DNA of 64,000 bases, taken from Paragorgia papillata. Lineage: Eukaryota > Cnidaria > Anthozoa > Scleralcyonacea > Coralliidae. This document shows positions 10,101-22,481 of the stretch, piece after piece. The stretch covers positions 2,655,001-2,719,000 of the forward strand of contig JAWNZC010000469.1 in the NCBI GenBank assembly GCA_035771165.1. Direction: 5' to 3'. The notes beneath the pieces are model-generated. The model was not told where the DNA came from, did not search any database, and saw only the letters and a program-made list of their open reading frames with translations. Made by a program: the position numbers and the translations under genes. Each line of letters begins with the position of its first letter. Position 1 is the first letter of the stretch.

Positions 10101-11018
10101 CACGTGACCTCGTGTTTTGCGGACGCGATTATATGAAGTACTTGGGTAACAATCTGCTTCGCATAAAACATAAATAAACAATTTTGGCACAAGTCCAGGA
10201 TTTATTGCGAATATTTTTTATCTGTTCATTAATGTAGTTTGGTGAGTTGAGGTCATTTATTGTTGATTATGATCGAGATGCGGCTGCAAACCCCCCCCCC
10301 CCCCCCCCCCCGCAGGTCTATTATAAGGGGTCTAAATTTCCGAAATCCGTTCTATTTTGGCAATTTTAACCGCAATCGCTTTTCCGTTTCACTTACTAGG
10401 AACTTAACCTCGCTTTTGAGAAATCATCGCCAATTCTCAAGCGCTCTGCACCCTAAAAGATAATTGCATGTATCCAATGAGGACATTTAGGGCGGATTTT
10501 GATGATATCCAGTTTTGTTTTGTTGGGTTTGTTTTTTTGTTGTTTTTTTTTGGGGGTGGGAGGTGGGGGGGTGGGTTAACGGAACGGTTCTCAGTTAACC
10601 CCCCCCCCCCCCCAAAAAAAAAAAACAACCCAAAAAACACAACCCAAACTGGATATGAACAAAACTGGATATGATCAAAATCCGCCCTAAAATAATGGCT
10701 AAAACCACCTAACTGCCAAACTATAAAATCTTGACATGAAGTTCTTAAAAGTCAGTTTATTTCCTTTAGATTGTAAATATATTGTATTGAAAATATAACC
10801 TGGAGATGGGTTTTTTCCTTCCTTCCTTCCCGCTTCGTTCTTCCCGCCATTGATCAATTCATCACGTGACCTCGTGTTTTGCGGACATGATTACATGAAG
10901 TACTTGGGTAACAATCTGCTTCGCATATAAAAACATAAATAAACAATTTTGTCATATTAAAACCTGGTTTTATTGCGAATATTTTTTATCTGTTCATTAA
11001 TACAGCTTGGTGAGTTGA
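10099..11018. repeat. Pair of about 155-bp direct repeats around a foldback segment
   Basis: 10099-10252 and 10861-11018 are close copies, both opening with atcacgtgacctcgtgtttt and containing cttgggtaacaatctgcttc. The first starts exactly at the LINE tail. Between them lie a poly-C run (10290-10311) and the foldback element at 10486-10691. It could be a duplicated fragment or the direct ends of an unclassified element; I find no ORF to decide. Confidence 0.6.
10486..10691. mobile_element. Foldback element with G-run/C-run arms
   Basis: The inverted ends read tagggcggattttgat and its complement, and inner arms pair tgggttaac with gttaaccc around ggaacggttctca. Long G and C homopolymers lie inside the stem. 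No coding capacity. Confidence 0.6.
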
Positions 11019-11281
11019 GTTGGAGAAGTGGTGTTATCATGTGACAATGTTTGATGTGAGTGGTAATACGCGCAACAATGTTTTTCAACTTGCATGCCAA
11101 TGCAACGTTGCAACAATAGACCTTTCCGCGCGAAGTGAATGGATCACGTGAAGTTTCTTTTTGACAAGTCCGATTGGCTGATGTTCAATGTTTGTCTGAA
11201 GTTTTGGATGTCCGAAGTTTTGCGAGAGCCAATCAATTCTCTCAACATGTTATCCACGCACTTCATGCGGAAATATGTAAT

Positions 11282-11583
11282 ATTCAAAACACGAGTAAGA
11301 GCGTTTTATCAGATTTAAAAACACGAGCGCGTAGCGCGAGTGTTTTAGATCTGATAAAACGCGACTACGAGTGTTTTGAATAGCTTCAAAAACGCCGACA
11401 ATAGATTTGCTAATTAGGATGACATTTTATATAAAATTTCACGTTCATTAGTATTCTTTATATAAAATTTCACGTTAGTTAATATTCCTAGTAGTTTTAT
11501 CAGGTATAAAAGACTTGCGCATGATCAAATACGTGCATATTAGTGGACAATTTGGTTCATGAATATTAATGAGTTTTTGAAGT
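11282..11583. mobile_element. MITE with terminal hairpin and about 30-bp internal repeats, copy 1
   Basis: At the left end is a hairpin of about 110 bp (ttcaaaacacgag ... ctcgtgttttgaa). Internal repeats (tttatataaaatttcacgtt, about 2 units) follow, then ttttatcaggtataaaa, ending in aatgagtttttgaa. The inverted second copy is at 57473-57808, where an empty site can be inferred. Confidence 0.65.
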
Positions 11584-13852
11584 AATATATATTACTATTA
11601 GTAGCAGAATAGAAATAGGAAATGACAGTTACTGATTGTGGATAAAAATATTAATATATCCAATATCCACACGCAGGATCCCCCAGTCCCCCCCCCCCCC
11701 CAATAAAAGAGTAAAAGTCCTTTTCACAGGGCCGTAGGAAGATGTTTCAGGTTAGGGGGGCCGAGCACCGAAGACGCGAGAACCCACAAGGGGGGGGGGG
11801 GTCCGAGGCATGCTACCCAGGAAAAGTTTTGATGATTTCTAACTCTCTGAAACGCGTTTTCTAACTCTCTGAAACGCTAGACTTTCTCAAAGTCCTTTTG
11901 AAACATTTTTGACCTTTCGGTTCCTCGTTGAAAAGGACTTTTCCCACCTGCAGCGCGCCAAGATTCACCGGTGAATTTTTCGACCGGTGACGCCCCCAAC
12001 GACTTTTCCAACTATAACCTTATCCAAAGATCTACACTAAACCTAATCACATTTACAATTATTATAGAGGGAACTGTTTAAATTCAAATTTTAATCAGAT
12101 TTACAACTTGGCTAAACGAAAGGTGAATCGATAAAAATGGCGGTAAAAAGGTAAACCGACGATACCACTCAGCGGTATTGCAACATTTTGATTTGAGAAT
12201 TGGTGTAATCAGTAACTAGAAATACATATGCGCAACAACCCCTCGCCCGCTTTTAATACGTTAAATATTTAGCATTTATAGACCTTCGAATTTCCCGAGC
12301 GAAAGGTCTCTAAATTATATATTATATACCGAAACATATTAATCTTTCCACAAAAAGCTGAAATAATGTTAATAAAGTTCGCTTAGCTTAACTTTTGTCC
12401 GCTTTTCATTGTCTGTTTCCATTCTTTTGTCGTCTCAAGGCTTCTGGATGCATTGTTTGTTGCTTTCTTTGTATTCCCTGAATCCTTATTTTCTTGTAAC
12501 CTAACAATCTTCTTGTCAACATCTGAATGTTCAGGCGAAACGTTTTCTTATCTCGCCAAACTCCGCCATTGTCGACAGCTTCGTGAATTGTCCACGCGTG
12601 GTACACGAAGCATATTCCCCGCTGCAGCGGGGACTATTACTTTTGAGGGGTAATTCGATGATTGACTGGTCACATGGTACAAATCAAGCTTTCTGACTGG
12701 ACAATTTACAGTTGAGGTATAATATACACAAATAACACCCCCCCCCGATTAAACTGTTTTTGTATACAAATATAAACCCCTGCCCTCCTGGTCTCCTTTA
12801 CATCCTGTTTTATCACCTTTTTTTTTCCAAAGCAATGTTTTATTCCAAAATAATAAAGCAGTGGCTGAGGAAAAACTTGTGTCACGACCTAATAGCACCA
12901 GAAACTGAGAGCAAAAACAAACAATAATTACAGACGCTTATATCAAGGTGCCTATTAAACTGTTTGAATATGATTCCTCATGTTCCAAATATAATGTTGA
13001 ACCTCAAAGAAAAACATCAGAACAGAAAAAAACGTAGGTAACAGCCTGAAAACTATAGGTATAAGAGAGGAAAAACTAACCAGGGAAGAACTATAACGCA
13101 AAGTTTCACTCGAACCATGGAAAAAACGCCTGAGAAAATGTATATTATTTGACAAGATTTTTGCTGTTTTAACTGAGTTTAATACTCAGAAGGTTTTGGA
13201 TATATACCGATTCTAATCAGCTAAAGAAAGCTGGTAAGTTAAATACGAATCACTGCTTACCGATAAATTTTCTTTTGGCTCTTCTCAGATGCTGCAAACA
13301 CTGCCATACGGCTACGGCGTTTGGTTTCCGTGGTTTTCTCGTTCGGTTCTTAGCAAAAAGCAATCAATTATCTTCAAAATGTGAAAAGCTGTTTGTGTTG
13401 ATGTTCCTTTCAATTCACTGTTCTCTCTCGAGCCAAGATATATCAGTGCATAAGTCTTTGCTGGCTTTGAACAGACACACGAAGAAACATCTTTTTGTTT
13501 TTTTCAGTCACATTTGGCGGCATCTTTTCCGATCTTTATAGCAATTTTTCATGCTTTTTCAATGGTTTCTAGTCATGTTTAATATTGTTTGGTTCATCCC
13601 ACTGCAACATCTCTTCTAATTAGCTTTCCTTTTTCGGTCATTTGTAAACCAATTTTTCTGACAAAGATTTTGTTTCGCTTGAGCCGCGAAAGTTGCCGAT
13701 TTGCGATGAATATATATATATATATACATACATACAAACATCTCGCAGAATTTCTTTCCCCTTCGCGTGTAAGTGGACTCCACGCACGTCGAGATTAGCA
13801 CCCTCGCCCGGGCTCCGGGCCTTAATTCGGCCCTCCGCCCGGGCTCGGGGAT
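11584..13852. other. Unique non-coding mosaic between LINE region and minisatellite
   Basis: It contains C- and G-runs (11687-11702, 11790-11801), a repeat core like that at 4425, a perfect 16-bp palindrome (ccccgctgcagcgggg, 12617-12632), a possible gene fragment on the minus strand (12383-12569) and a TA-rich tract at 13711-13735. I see no complete gene. The segment has no counterpart at the other unit boundaries. Confidence 0.5.
12383..12569 (-). pseudogene. Possible first-exon fragment, frameshifted
   Basis: An ATG at 12569 starts a short frame that stops after about 11 codons. A +1 shift then opens 53 in-frame codons (about 12541 to 12383), rich in Lys, Glu and Asn, with the run NTKKATNNASRSLE. 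This composition recalls N-terminal segments of tyrosine-recombinase (Crypton)-derived proteins, but that is a weak resemblance from memory. It could be non-coding. Confidence 0.25.
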
Positions 13853-14068
13853 TATCATCAGCACCATGCACTATCAACAATCATTTTCATCACTGTTGCT
13901 ACCATCACCACCACCATTACCACCACTATACTACCACCACCAGCATTATTACCACCACCAACACTATTACCACCACCATCACTATTACCACCATCACCAC
14001 CACTACTACCACCACCACCATTACCACCACCAGCATCATTACCACCACCATTACCATCATCGTAATTC
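13853..14068. repeat. CCA/TCA-type minisatellite before R unit 2
   Basis: Units of the accaccaccattaccaccac kind. It ends at the start of R unit 2 (14080), the same junction type seen at the other unit boundaries. Confidence 0.9.
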
Positions 14069-14079
14069 ATGCATCGACA

Positions 14080-16100
14080 TGGTATACTAAATCTTACAAT
14101 GTTATTAAATCAAAAACTCTATTTAATATACAATTAAGAACTACCCTAAGCTAAAATTTAATTATTTACAAGAGTGACAATGCTTGCACAGTTCATGATT
14201 TAATATCCCTGTAAGTAATTGTTGTTTTCTAATATTTTACAGTAAATTACAAAAAAAATGCTAGATCACTCAGGAATTTTGTCAATAATCATGCGAGTAA
14301 ATTAAATGTTTTTCAAATTACTATATAGCTAATCATATTAAAAATTATCATTATGTATTCCTGAACTTCTACATTTTCTAATCTTGTCTTTACACTACTA
14401 AATAACTAAGTATGTTTAAGTAGTAACAGTTGATTTTTACTTTAAAGATTAATTAACTAACACAACAAAATCTACCTAACTTCTGAGTTTAAAAATAAGC
14501 CGTTAAAATGTTGTTTTTCAACTTCGTAAAAATATATAACAAACTGCGAGAAATGCCTCTTAACAGACTTCAGTTAAAGTCAAATAATTTTCCAAAAGGC
14601 TTCTGGAGGAATCGCGTTTTCCGTTCGCGTAATTTTTGAATTGGTGCTCTCCTTTTGAAATTTCTAGATCCGCTCCTAAGAGCTTTAGTTTGTGATGTTT
14701 TCTGTGTGCTGTTGCACTGTTTTAAATTTTTGTTAAACTTTCTTCTTTTTCTTTACTCTGTAAGAGTTAGAACTGGGATTATATAGAGTAAGGGTTATAA
14801 GACAACGTTTTAGGGTTGGTTGGGATAAGATTTTGTTCAACGACATGACCTAGGTTCTTTATAAGCGTAAACAATTGAGTGCTGCGTACGTAGTGTTTTG
14901 GATAATAGTAAAGTGAAAAGGTAGCAAACTGCCGAGATTTCAGAAACGAAATACTGACGTTTCGAGCGCAGCCCTGCATCAGAGTTTACTTAAGAAAACT
15001 GGTAAAGGGTACCACTCGAACTGACATCAGTTATTCGTTACTGTCATAAAAGGCTCTGCTCGAAACATCAGTTTTTCGTTTGTAAAATCTCGTCAGCTTG
15101 CCATCTTTTCGTTTTATTAATCCTGTTTTCCAGTCATCGCAGAAACTGGCTTGCAGCTCGCAGCGAGTACTTGCATCTAATTAAAAAGAAGTCAGAGTGA
15201 AAAACAAGCACTGTGAGTTAGTTTTAATTAGATGTAAGTACTCGCATTGAGCTGCGAGTCAGTTTCTGCCATGACTGGAAAAGAGGCTTTATAGGTTCTG
15301 CTTAGTCTGCTTCGCAGAGATCTCTTCGGCTCCAACACAAGGAATAGCAAGTTTAGAATATAGGGGGCCTTATAGGCAATGTAGAAAACTAGAAATACAA
15401 ATCGAAAATGTTTAAAAGGTTGGTGTACTGCTGACTTGAAATACTCATTAAGGAGGACTAACGTTTTTAGCGTAGGTCCTTCGTCAAAAAAAAATTTGTA
15501 CTGAAATAAACGTATATACAAAATTCTTTTAAATTTCACTACACTGTTCTTTCTCTCCACCCCCCCCCCCCCCCCCCCCCCTCTCTCTCTCCCTCTCTCT
15601 CTGGTGAAGGATCTTCGCTCAAAACGGTCAGACCTGCTTCGTGAGTATATTTCAGCTGTATTCCAACTTTTTAAAAGAATCCCCCGACTGTTTGAACAAG
15701 TAGACATCAAAATGTTGGCAATGTCTTCTATCTTAAAAATGCGTTGAATTTTATCATTTACTAGAACAAATATTTCTTCGCTCCTGAGAACTTTGAACTA
15801 ATACTTTTAAATACTAAAGAGTAACACCAGGGCTGAGGAAAGAACTAAAGAATAAAACACAAACCTACACCGCAAAATGTTTTAGAAAGGAAAGATGTAA
15901 TTTTTTGTAGCTTTCTCCTATCAAGTCACGTCAAATTTCGATGTTCCAGACTTTTAGTTTTAGATAACTTTTTAAAAAAACAAAAACCCATTAAAACAGT
16001 CAGATCTAGCAGTCCTTGACAGTCATGCTACTATTTAGTTTGACGTCATTATTCAAGATGGCGCCACTCGTGGTGAAATTAGCTTATACTCGCACATAAT
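14080..16100. repeat. R unit 2 (spacer downstream of copy B)
   Basis: It is a near-identical copy of R unit 1 up to about 15750. It then skips roughly 600 bp present in R units 1, 3, 5 and 7 (junction ttttatcatt|tactagaacaaat). It carries the hairpin at 15113-15293 and a poly-C/CT tract at 15559-15601. A minus-strand ORF of 160 codons (15710..15228) runs across it, but in other copies the same frame is cut by stops and it includes the poly-C tract, so I do not call a gene. Confidence 0.8.
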
Positions 16101-16269
16101 CTTTTTGAAAAGTAAATTATTTTTAAATTTCTTGCAAGGCATTTTCAAAATAGACGAAGACGTTGACAACATTTTGATGCCAACTTGTTCAAATAGTCGG
16201 AGATGCCTTTTTGACATTTTCGATTGGATTTTGATATGAGCGTGCGTAATGTGTTGTCAGCGGTATTAC

Positions 16270-19200
16270 TCAGTAAAATACTTCTATTTCAGTTGGAGTA
16301 AACTTGAAACTTCCAGCCAGAAGAGATTGGGTTTGTTCAGAGCCAGGTTGGTATCCTGGGGGTAATTGATATGAGTAGCCAAGGTTGGAGTATGATTCTT
16401 GATTGTGATTGGAGTTATCACTGATGTAGAAATCACCTCCAAAACCTCCACCAAAGGTTGGTCCCCAGTTAGGATGGCTGTAGATTGCATATTGCTTGTC
16501 GTGAACGTCACATTTGAATGCAGGTATGTCGTCTTTATTTTTTAACGAAAACAAAAACGAGGAGTTGGACTGTTTCCAATCTTGACCTGAAATAAAATGT
16601 AAAACATTTACTCCATGTGTTCATCATATTTTCCTTTACTTCATCATTGACTTTAAAAAAAATTTTAAACCAAAAGAAAGAAAATTTTTAAAACAGTTCT
16701 GTCATTGAATTATCTTGAATGTACAGTTTTAGCAGAACATTATAATTTTCTACACGTTTGATATAAAATACGGAAATATAGAAAAAAAATTCAACTTCTA
16801 AAAACTAAAGTAAGGTTTCATTTGTTTAAAGTGTATATTTACTATTAAATACACTAATATGCTGTAATTACAATTAAATATACTATTATAATTATTTTTT
16901 TTACTACTCTAAATTATTTTATTGTTATAGTCAAAATGGAAATACCTTCCCACTTCTTCTTCTGTAGTTTGTTGTGTATTACTGTATTTCTGTAGCCACT
17001 ACCAAAGCATGAGAAATATTTTTGTTGAAAACTGTACATATAAATAGTATAATTTAGCTTTAAATGCCATTTATTGATAATACAATGGATATTTATCCCA
17101 AATTGATACCAAGAGACGAATATACATCAAGAATTGGTGACTTTTATCACTAGACTTTCCTCATGCTTCAGTAGCAGCTACAGAAATACAGTAATACACA
17201 ACCAAATACAGAAGTGGAAGTGGGAAGGTATTTTCATATTGACTGTGCAAATTTAATATTTTTTCTAAATTATCATGTGTGCTCCTGATTCAAACATGAA
17301 TACTAAACTATCAGGAAGTCACTGCATTTTTCATTTTTACAAAAATATCAATATTTTGGCCTATAATAGAAAATACTTTTTATGACTTTTTGAATCTTGT
17401 GCTGCAACCTATGCTGTTAACCCATTGCTGCCTTGGATGTCTGAGGGTTCTCCTTTTGATGAGTAAAATCATCTGGTATTAGCCAGAGTGAAACAATAAA
17501 GGTGTCATTTTGGCTGGCTCAGGTATCCATTAGGTTTGATGTAAAAAGGGAATTGGATGTATTTTATCTGCCAACAGACTATAAACATATTTCATTTTTG
17601 AAAATGTAGAGTACATGACATCAAACTCTTCCACAAAGATAAGATCTCACTCCAGGATCAGGGTGGCATGGGTTACTTAAGCTGGCAGTCTTAGTGCTTG
17701 GGAGCAGCTGTGCAGACTATTGTAATTCCTGGGAAAATGATGATAAAGACTTTTTCACAATTACGTATGTTTTTTATAGCAGGCTTGGACCAGGCCTGGA
17801 TTCACCAATTTTGGGCCTACAGGCTAAGTGTGACGACACATTTCTAGGGGGGGGTCCGGGGGCATGCCCCCCAGAATTTTTTTGAATTTTGGGTCTTTGA
17901 AACAGCATTCCCGCATTTTGAGGACAGTTTTGAGCAAAATATAAAGGTCTGAAATCCCATTTTTTAACAGTGGCCCGTCCAAATTGTGGGCCTACAGGCT
18001 ATAGCCTGGTAAGCCTATCAGTAAATCCAGGCCTGGCTTGGACTGGCCTATCTGCCAATGGTACATGCACCCCCTTTAGAATACCTCAACTGCGCCCCGC
18101 GAACTATATTTGCTTAACCATAGTCAATCGAGATATGGTCTGGAAACTCAGCTAAAGTCTTTGGTCTATCTTTTTGTTCGCCTTTATGCATTTTTGTGCA
18201 CGGTGCACTGTCACTGAACACATTGTATTTTAGTATAATGAATGAATTGTGCAATAGCAACGTTTCAGTTCAATCACTCATCCGTGCTATTTAAATATTA
18301 ATAAACCTAAAACAAAGGATGTGCACGGTGTAAGGTACGGTTCAACATAAAATCACAGCTCATTATAGGCACTTTGAAGTTTGCTGAGTTTCCAGACCAT
18401 ATCTCGATTGACTATGGCTAAAATAGATATAAAATAATATGGCTGTCCATTGCACGTAGTTTGTTACTGAGTAATATTCTGCTTTCTTAAATTCATGTTG
18501 TGTGTGGTTGCAAGGGGTAGACAGGAGAGTTGCCGTTCTGTAAGATATATTTTATTCCAGCAAATGGTAAATCTGTTGTCCTGCACTTTTGTGTCGTTCT
18601 TATATGAAGTTTCTGTGAGTTCATAATATGTGGGGGAACAATGGCAACAACAATCACTAATTTTGAAATCTTTCTATTTACAGAAATATTTTGAAATCTT
18701 TCTATTTTCTATTATTTCTGTAATGCACCTCAGTAGGCCAATGATTATTTACTAATTTCTTTTTTAAACTGCACCCCTCTCCCTAATGGCACTGTCCCTA
18801 ATACGAAGCCAGTCCAACTCTGTTTTATAGTATTGTGTTCAAATGTTTTTGAGCAATTTTGAATTTAAGAACATACCTGCCCAGCTCTGGTCTGTATATC
18901 CACCACAAATATAATCCCCGACTTTCACTAAAGTCACTGTAGGTCCCTTATTGTCACAACATCTGTGAAAATCTTTCCCGCGCCATCCATCTCTGGTAGC
19001 TCGATAACAAAGACACCATTGAAACTGATCACCCAACCACTTTTCCATTTGTTTGCCATATTCAAAATGACCATTCAAAATAATTGAGGTATTACATAAT
19101 TCACAATGAACTGCTGCAGGACGACATGCTAGATAAGAAAGAAAATTACATATGATTAAACCATTCCTCATTCCTGCCTGAGCTGGCCAATTTCAGGGCT

Positions 19201-20700
19201 AAAGGGCAGTGCCCTGTTTAGTGACGTCATAAACTCTTCATCAAAAACGTCGCGTTAAAAAATGTCGCGTAAAAAATGTCACTTTAACTATGGACTCTGA
19301 ACGAGCGAGCGATGAACCAGCGAACTCGCAGACGCAATCTCCGAGGCGAAGCGTTAATAAACAAAGCGTTAATAATTAGCCTTGCGTGCAGACTCTACTG
19401 TTTATATTCGATGATGTAGTTTGGACGCAGCTATATATATCAGGCTAGGAGCGCAGCTAACACCTAGAGAAATACCTCAGACCTTGTGAAGGTTTTATCT
19501 GGGGTTGAATCAACTACCACATCTACCATCTACCTTTAGTTAATTTTTCTTTCTTTTTAGTTTTATAATCTTACCAACTTTTCCCAGTTTATCCAAGAAC
19601 GTCGTAACATCATTGTCGTTGATTGGGGTGCTTTGATATTCAATGTTGCCATCATGAACAGGTTTCATACTCCGTGGTCGCTCTTGTTTCATTCTTTCTA
19701 TATTCTCTTCAATCATCTTTTGCGACGAAAGAATTTCTTCATCGTTGCCTTTCTCAAGAAGGTTCTTGGCTAGATTGAAAGAACCTTTTACTTTATCCAC
19801 GTGACGTTTCACTTCGGTTTCTTGTTCCACAAGTGGTTCGTGAGTTTCTTTGTATTTCTTCTCCACTTCATTCATCATTAGTTTGGCTTTCTCTTCCAGC
19901 TTTTGGGTGAAGATTTTTAAAACTTCTTCTTTCTGCCGAGTGATGTCTTTCTTTGCTTTCTTTGCATTGTCTTCCAGAGACTGTTTGGCATTTGATATCA
20001 ACTCTAATGTGTCGTTGCCTTCCTTCAGACTTTCTTCTAAGATTCTACAACGCGATGCTAATACTTCTCTTTCCTTCTCAGCTACTTCTACTAGTGGCAA
20101 ACATAAATGATCTGGACGTACATGTTGAAAATCCATGCAATATCTGCAGACGAGTTCTTTACATGTTTTGCAAAAGAACTTAAGGGTCTTGTTCTCATGT
20201 TTCTTGCAGTAAAGTTTTGCTCTGATCTTGCCTTGGTTCTCAGCTTGAGTCAACTCGTTTATTGATAGCACGGTGTGTTTCTTGTGCGTTGGCCAGCTTT
20301 CATGAACTTCAAAACATTTCTCGCACATGAACATCTCGCAAGTTGTACATCGACTGGCGGCTGGCTCTTGGCAACGAGAACATTTAGAAACCTTTGCTCG
20401 TCGTTCAATCGCCACGACGTCTAGCATGTTTCGGATAAAATGACTGCTCGCCATTCCTGCTACTTCATCTTTTGGTTTCACATTAAATTCTGTCCGACAT
20501 GTCGGACAGTTGAATACTTCAATCTCTTTACCAACTACTTCCTCACGATGGCGTTTTACAAACTTCTCTAAACAGATTTTGCAGAAAGAGTGAAAGCAAG
20601 GCAATGTTCGAGGTTCGTTTAAAGTTTCTAAGCAAATGGAACATGTCAGTAAGGATTCTAGGTCATCAATTGGAACGACGTCAGTTGGAGAAGTAGCCAT
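16270..20700 (-). CDS. Copy B: intact RING/B-box/coiled-coil-TLDc gene
   Basis: Exons are 20700..19575, 19128..18877 and 16586..16270, predicting 564 aa. Order: RING (residues 20-68, CSIC/CFHSFC/CPTC), B-box 1 (CSRC ... H, about 107-142), B-box 2 (about 165-198), coiled coil (about 208-330), then TLDc split over exons 2 and 3. Exon 3 carries SLKNKDDIPAFKC, DFYISDNSN, PPGYQPGS, QSLLAGS and the terminal EIEVFY. Splice sites are canonical and every frame is open. The start is the ATG in ACAATGG context. A cytosolic E3-ligase-like role with a stress-related TLDc module is inferred from family. No membrane segment or signal peptide is seen. The upstream region has the ISRE-like motif. It is close to copy A over exon 1. 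The likely alternative is an uncatalytic TRIM-like adaptor. Confidence 0.88.
16587..18876 (-). other. Copy B intron 2
   Basis: It is the same intron type as copy A, with the MITE at 16928-17244, the GGGGG/CCCCC repeat at 17782-18044 and the MITE at 18104-18430. No coding exon. Confidence 0.7.
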
Positions 20701-21240
20701 TGTAGACAACGTTTTCTTCAAAAAGTGTAGTAGTTTCTTGTAATCTTAATCAGCAAGCAAAACTGGAAATCGTTTGGCTCAGATTAGGTCTTGGAAATCG
20801 GCTTTCTTTCGGTTTCACAATAGTCAATTCTCGGTAAATGGTAATATGATTCCTTATTTCAACGTAAACTATGTAATATCCTGCTGTGATTGGTATTCCG
20901 GTGTATATTTCCATATTCTTATATAGCCTAATATTATTTCATTGGAGGAGTTCGCCCTGGCCTGCACCACATGCATACCAGTACATGCGTATTAAACAGT
21001 ACCTAGCAACGCGATTAGGTAAAAAAGCTTTCTTTTTATCTTAATTTAACGTGTAAAGCAAGGCGATATAACAAGCGGTTTTATTTACATGTGCGACTAC
21101 ACTTAAAGATGCATTCAACGATGTGATTTATTCCTGCATTTCATTATGTTAAACACCGCAATATAACCGGTAATAAACGAACAAATTAAATCAATTACAT
21201 CATGGTGACACACGAAAAGTATTTTACTGTTATTGCGTTT
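20701..21240 (-). promoter_or_regulatory. Upstream region of copy B with ISRE-like motif
   Basis: TTTCGGTTTC at 20807-20816 (GAAACCGAAA on the coding strand) lies 107 nt upstream of the ATG. The CCAAT box and the distal conserved block seen in copy A follow, up to the minisatellite. Confidence 0.5.
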
Positions 21241-21261
21241 CGGATGTTATCATTATATTAT

Positions 21262-21638
21262 CACCAACTCCACTATCATCACCACCACTACCATCATCAT
21301 CATCACTACCATCATTATCACCACCATCATCATTATCACCATGCACCATCATCAATCATCATCACTACCATCATTATCACCACCATCATCATTATCACCG
21401 CCACCACCACCCACCACTACCATCATCATTATCACCATGTGCCATCATCAATCATCACCACCACCCACGCACCACTACCATCATGATCATTATCACCACC
21501 ACCACCATCATCACCACCACCCACCGACCACTACCATCATCATTATAACCATGCACCATCATCAATCACCACCACCATCATCACCATCATCATTATCACC
21601 ACCACCCACCACTACTATTACCACCACTACCTCCATAA
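21262..21638. repeat. CCA/TCA minisatellite upstream of copy B, left part
   Basis: Repeats of the ccatcatcattatcaccacc kind, interrupted on the right by the MITE at 21639-22380. The remaining repeat tract continues at 22389-22478. Confidence 0.9.
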
Positions 21639-22380
21639 AGCCTGGTTTCCATATAGTCGTAATTATTTTAATTCAGTCGACGATTGATCGGCGATTGTTT
21701 GCGATATTTCACAACAGTCGTGTTTCCATTCGCTCGGACTCAGGACTTCTCAGTTTTTATGTTCAAATGAGCTAAATATAGTATTCAAAAACTGGATGAC
21801 TAAAACTTCATTTGTGATCACTCCTACAGTATATATATAACAATATAGCAAGCATTACAGTCGTTGGCACCTAATCGTGTACACCGCCCGTCAAAACATG
21901 TTCTAAATTTAAGACAAAGTTAACTGTTTTGAAATCAACACCGTGGGATTGGCGAGACGTGATTGGCTAAGGGCACATTCACGAATGAAAACCTAATACG
22001 TTTGCAAGGAAAACATTTAACTTTGACGTTGATATAAAACATGTTTTGACGGGCGGTGTACACGCTTAGGTGCCAACGACTGTATTTGCCAGTTCAGTAA
22101 CTTTGCCGTTTGGGTCTCATGTTTCGTGAACGTTAAGGACATTTGCGAACGTTGAGTTCGGAGTTTGGCACTCAAGTCTTCAACTTAGTCATTTGCTAGA
22201 CATCTTTAACAAAATCCAGGTTTTGTTGCAGGAATTTGGCCGGTTTTTCTAAATAGTTTTGTGTTTTACGTTGCAAAAATCTAGCAAAAAATCACCGACT
22301 GTCGGCGATTGATGTTTCCATTAACTGTTGTCGCATCGGCGACTGAATTACAACAATTACAACTATATGGAAACCAGACT
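21639..22380. mobile_element. MITE with AGCCTGGTTTCC ends and TAA duplication, copy 1
   Basis: Terminal inverted repeats start AGCCTGGTTTCCATATAGT and are flanked by TAA on both sides (21636-21638, 22381-22383). The 3-bp TAA duplication fits the PIF/Harbinger superfamily by family rule. It sits inside the minisatellite and carries a nested element at 21858-22082. Other copies: 34700-35437 and 43521-44250, always in the same place of the unit. Confidence 0.75.
21858..22082. mobile_element. Nested Tc1/mariner-type MITE, copy 1
   Basis: Inverted repeats of about 45 bp start CAGTCGTTGGCACCTAA and contain CACCGCCCGTCAAAACATG. TA dinucleotides flank both ends (21856-21857, 22083-22084). The same nested element is at 34919-35139 and 43740-43964. 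Confidence 0.8.
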
Positions 22381-22388
22381 TAATTAAT

Positions 22389-22478
22389 TACCACCACTAT
22401 TGCGACCATAAAACCACCATTACCACCACCACCACCATCATTACCACCACTATTACCACCACCATTACCATCATCATT
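22389..22478. repeat. CCA minisatellite remainder
   Basis: Right-hand part of the minisatellite split by the MITE at 21639-22380. R unit 3 follows directly. Confidence 0.85.
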
Positions 22479-22481
22479 TAT

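Noticed and set aside
10260..10320. Poly-C run as a possible assembly gap or regulatory site
   Set aside because: Homopolymer C/G runs recur in many places (2100, 7770, 10595, 11690, 15560, 37052, 56215, 58909). They look like ordinary simple repeats of uncertain length.
15228..15710. 160-codon minus-strand ORF recurring in the R units
   Set aside because: It includes the poly-C/CT tract (Gly/Arg/Glu runs), has a different start or stops in other copies, and matches no known domain. Its recurrence is explained by the tandem duplication.
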